From: Pelagibacteraceae bacterium
GTDB taxonomy: Bacteria; Pseudomonadota; Alphaproteobacteria; HIMB59; GCA-002718135
DNA: 64,000 nucleotides
Reading direction: 5' to 3'
Assembly (NCBI GenBank): GCA_002718135.1
Contig: PBDN01000019.1
Location: 134,805-198,804 of the forward strand
Under the pieces are notes generated by a model, which saw only the letters and a program-made list of their open reading frames with translations, ran no database searches and had not been told where the DNA came from. Position numbers and translations under genes: made by a program. Below are positions 63,631-64,000 of the stretch, piece by piece. The number at the start of each line of letters is the position of its first letter. Within the stretch, counting starts at the first letter, position 1.

Positions 63631-64000
63631 TTATAGAATTGTTATACCATCGGGGTCTCTACCGAGCATCTTCTGGAAGGCGGTGCAAGCGCCCGTCTCA
63701 ACGGCGGCAGCATCCACATACGCGCCGCCGTTATATTTGCGCTCACTGTCCTGCCAAACAGACCACGGCCAGTCGGTTGATCTGTCGCGCTGTGACCAAC
63801 GTTTTTTCATAACCTTTATCAAAGATTTCTTATGGGGAGCGCGAGATAGTAAATCAAACCGAGAGACTAGTTCATCGCCGATCAATAAGGTGGATGAATG
63901 ACCCCATGACATTGCCTCGCCGCAGACCGTGGGTACCTAGATCGATACCAGCAGCATCCGTTGCTGTGAACAAGCAGTCAGTATCTTCCTCGTTCACTAG
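63631..64000 (-). pseudogene. Unidentified protein, 3' end, apparently frameshifted and cut by window edge
   Basis: From the window edge, one minus-strand frame reads a coding-like stretch ending with DAAGIDLGTHGLRRGNVMG. At a run of four C/G (63902-63905) the reading must shift by one base to continue into the frame with SSTLLIGDELVSRFDLLSR, then TDWPWSVWQD and ending GACTAFQKMLGRDPDGITIL. Both parts look like real protein, and dropping one G joins them cleanly. The second part alone has only a doubtful ATG at 63912. I do not recognise the family. It ends 231 bases before the MBL-fold gene start. Confidence 0.5.

Overview
This 64 kb window looks like a chromosomal segment of an aerobic alphaproteobacterium, probably Rhodospirillales-like, of intermediate GC content. 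The best evidence is the alphaproteobacterial DksA (only one of the four zinc-finger cysteines kept), the DUF3553 protein, the fused NuoE/NuoF-type formate dehydrogenase subunit, and the lipid A gene order msbA / DUF374 acyltransferase / waaA / lpxK / lpxL. I saw no rRNA, tRNA, CRISPR array, insertion sequence or phage gene.

Layout: (1) 1-8.5 kb: a box-type aerobic benzoate operon on the minus strand (boxC, boxB, benzoate-CoA ligase), continuing into a PhyH-type dioxygenase and an amidase cut by the window edge, with a divergent acyl-CoA ligase. (2) 8.5-16.9 kb: a minus-strand catabolic operon of SMP-30 lactonase, CitE-like lyase, UbiD-type decarboxylase, a lone xanthine-dehydrogenase-type molybdenum subunit, SDR, Rieske oxygenase and a RidA-like protein. 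This is the strongest candidate for an undescribed pathway. (3) 17-36.6 kb: mostly housekeeping genes: dksA, DUF3553, formate dehydrogenase, an unknown protein, true ubiD, pmbA, the lipid A block, an M23 peptidase, xseA, purD and an EamA transporter. (4) 36.7-64 kb: a second catabolic block: HpcH aldolase, VOC protein, two Rieske oxygenases, GFA protein, maleate-isomerase-like enzyme, three luciferase-like monooxygenases, a TPP enzyme, a LigA/LigB/isochorismatase operon, maleylacetate reductase, ACMSD-like amidohydrolase, radical SAM protein, dienelactone hydrolase, two alpha/beta hydrolases, acyl-CoA dehydrogenase, di-heme peroxidase, sulfatase-family hydrolase, gamma-glutamyltransferase and a metallo-beta-lactamase-fold hydrolase.

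Taken together, the flanks encode enzymes to activate, decarboxylate, hydroxylate and open aromatic or heteroaromatic rings and to feed the products into central metabolism. Formate dehydrogenase could oxidise any formate released. The oxygenases lack adjacent reductases, the molybdenum subunit lacks its small and medium partners, and boxA is absent, so partner proteins must be encoded elsewhere. Two genes carry single-base frameshifts (about 28.52 kb in a T10 run, and about 63.90 kb), and one short fragment (about 56.4 kb) looks like an enoyl-CoA hydratase remnant. No transcriptional regulator gene was recognised in the window, although several intergenic inverted repeats could be operators.
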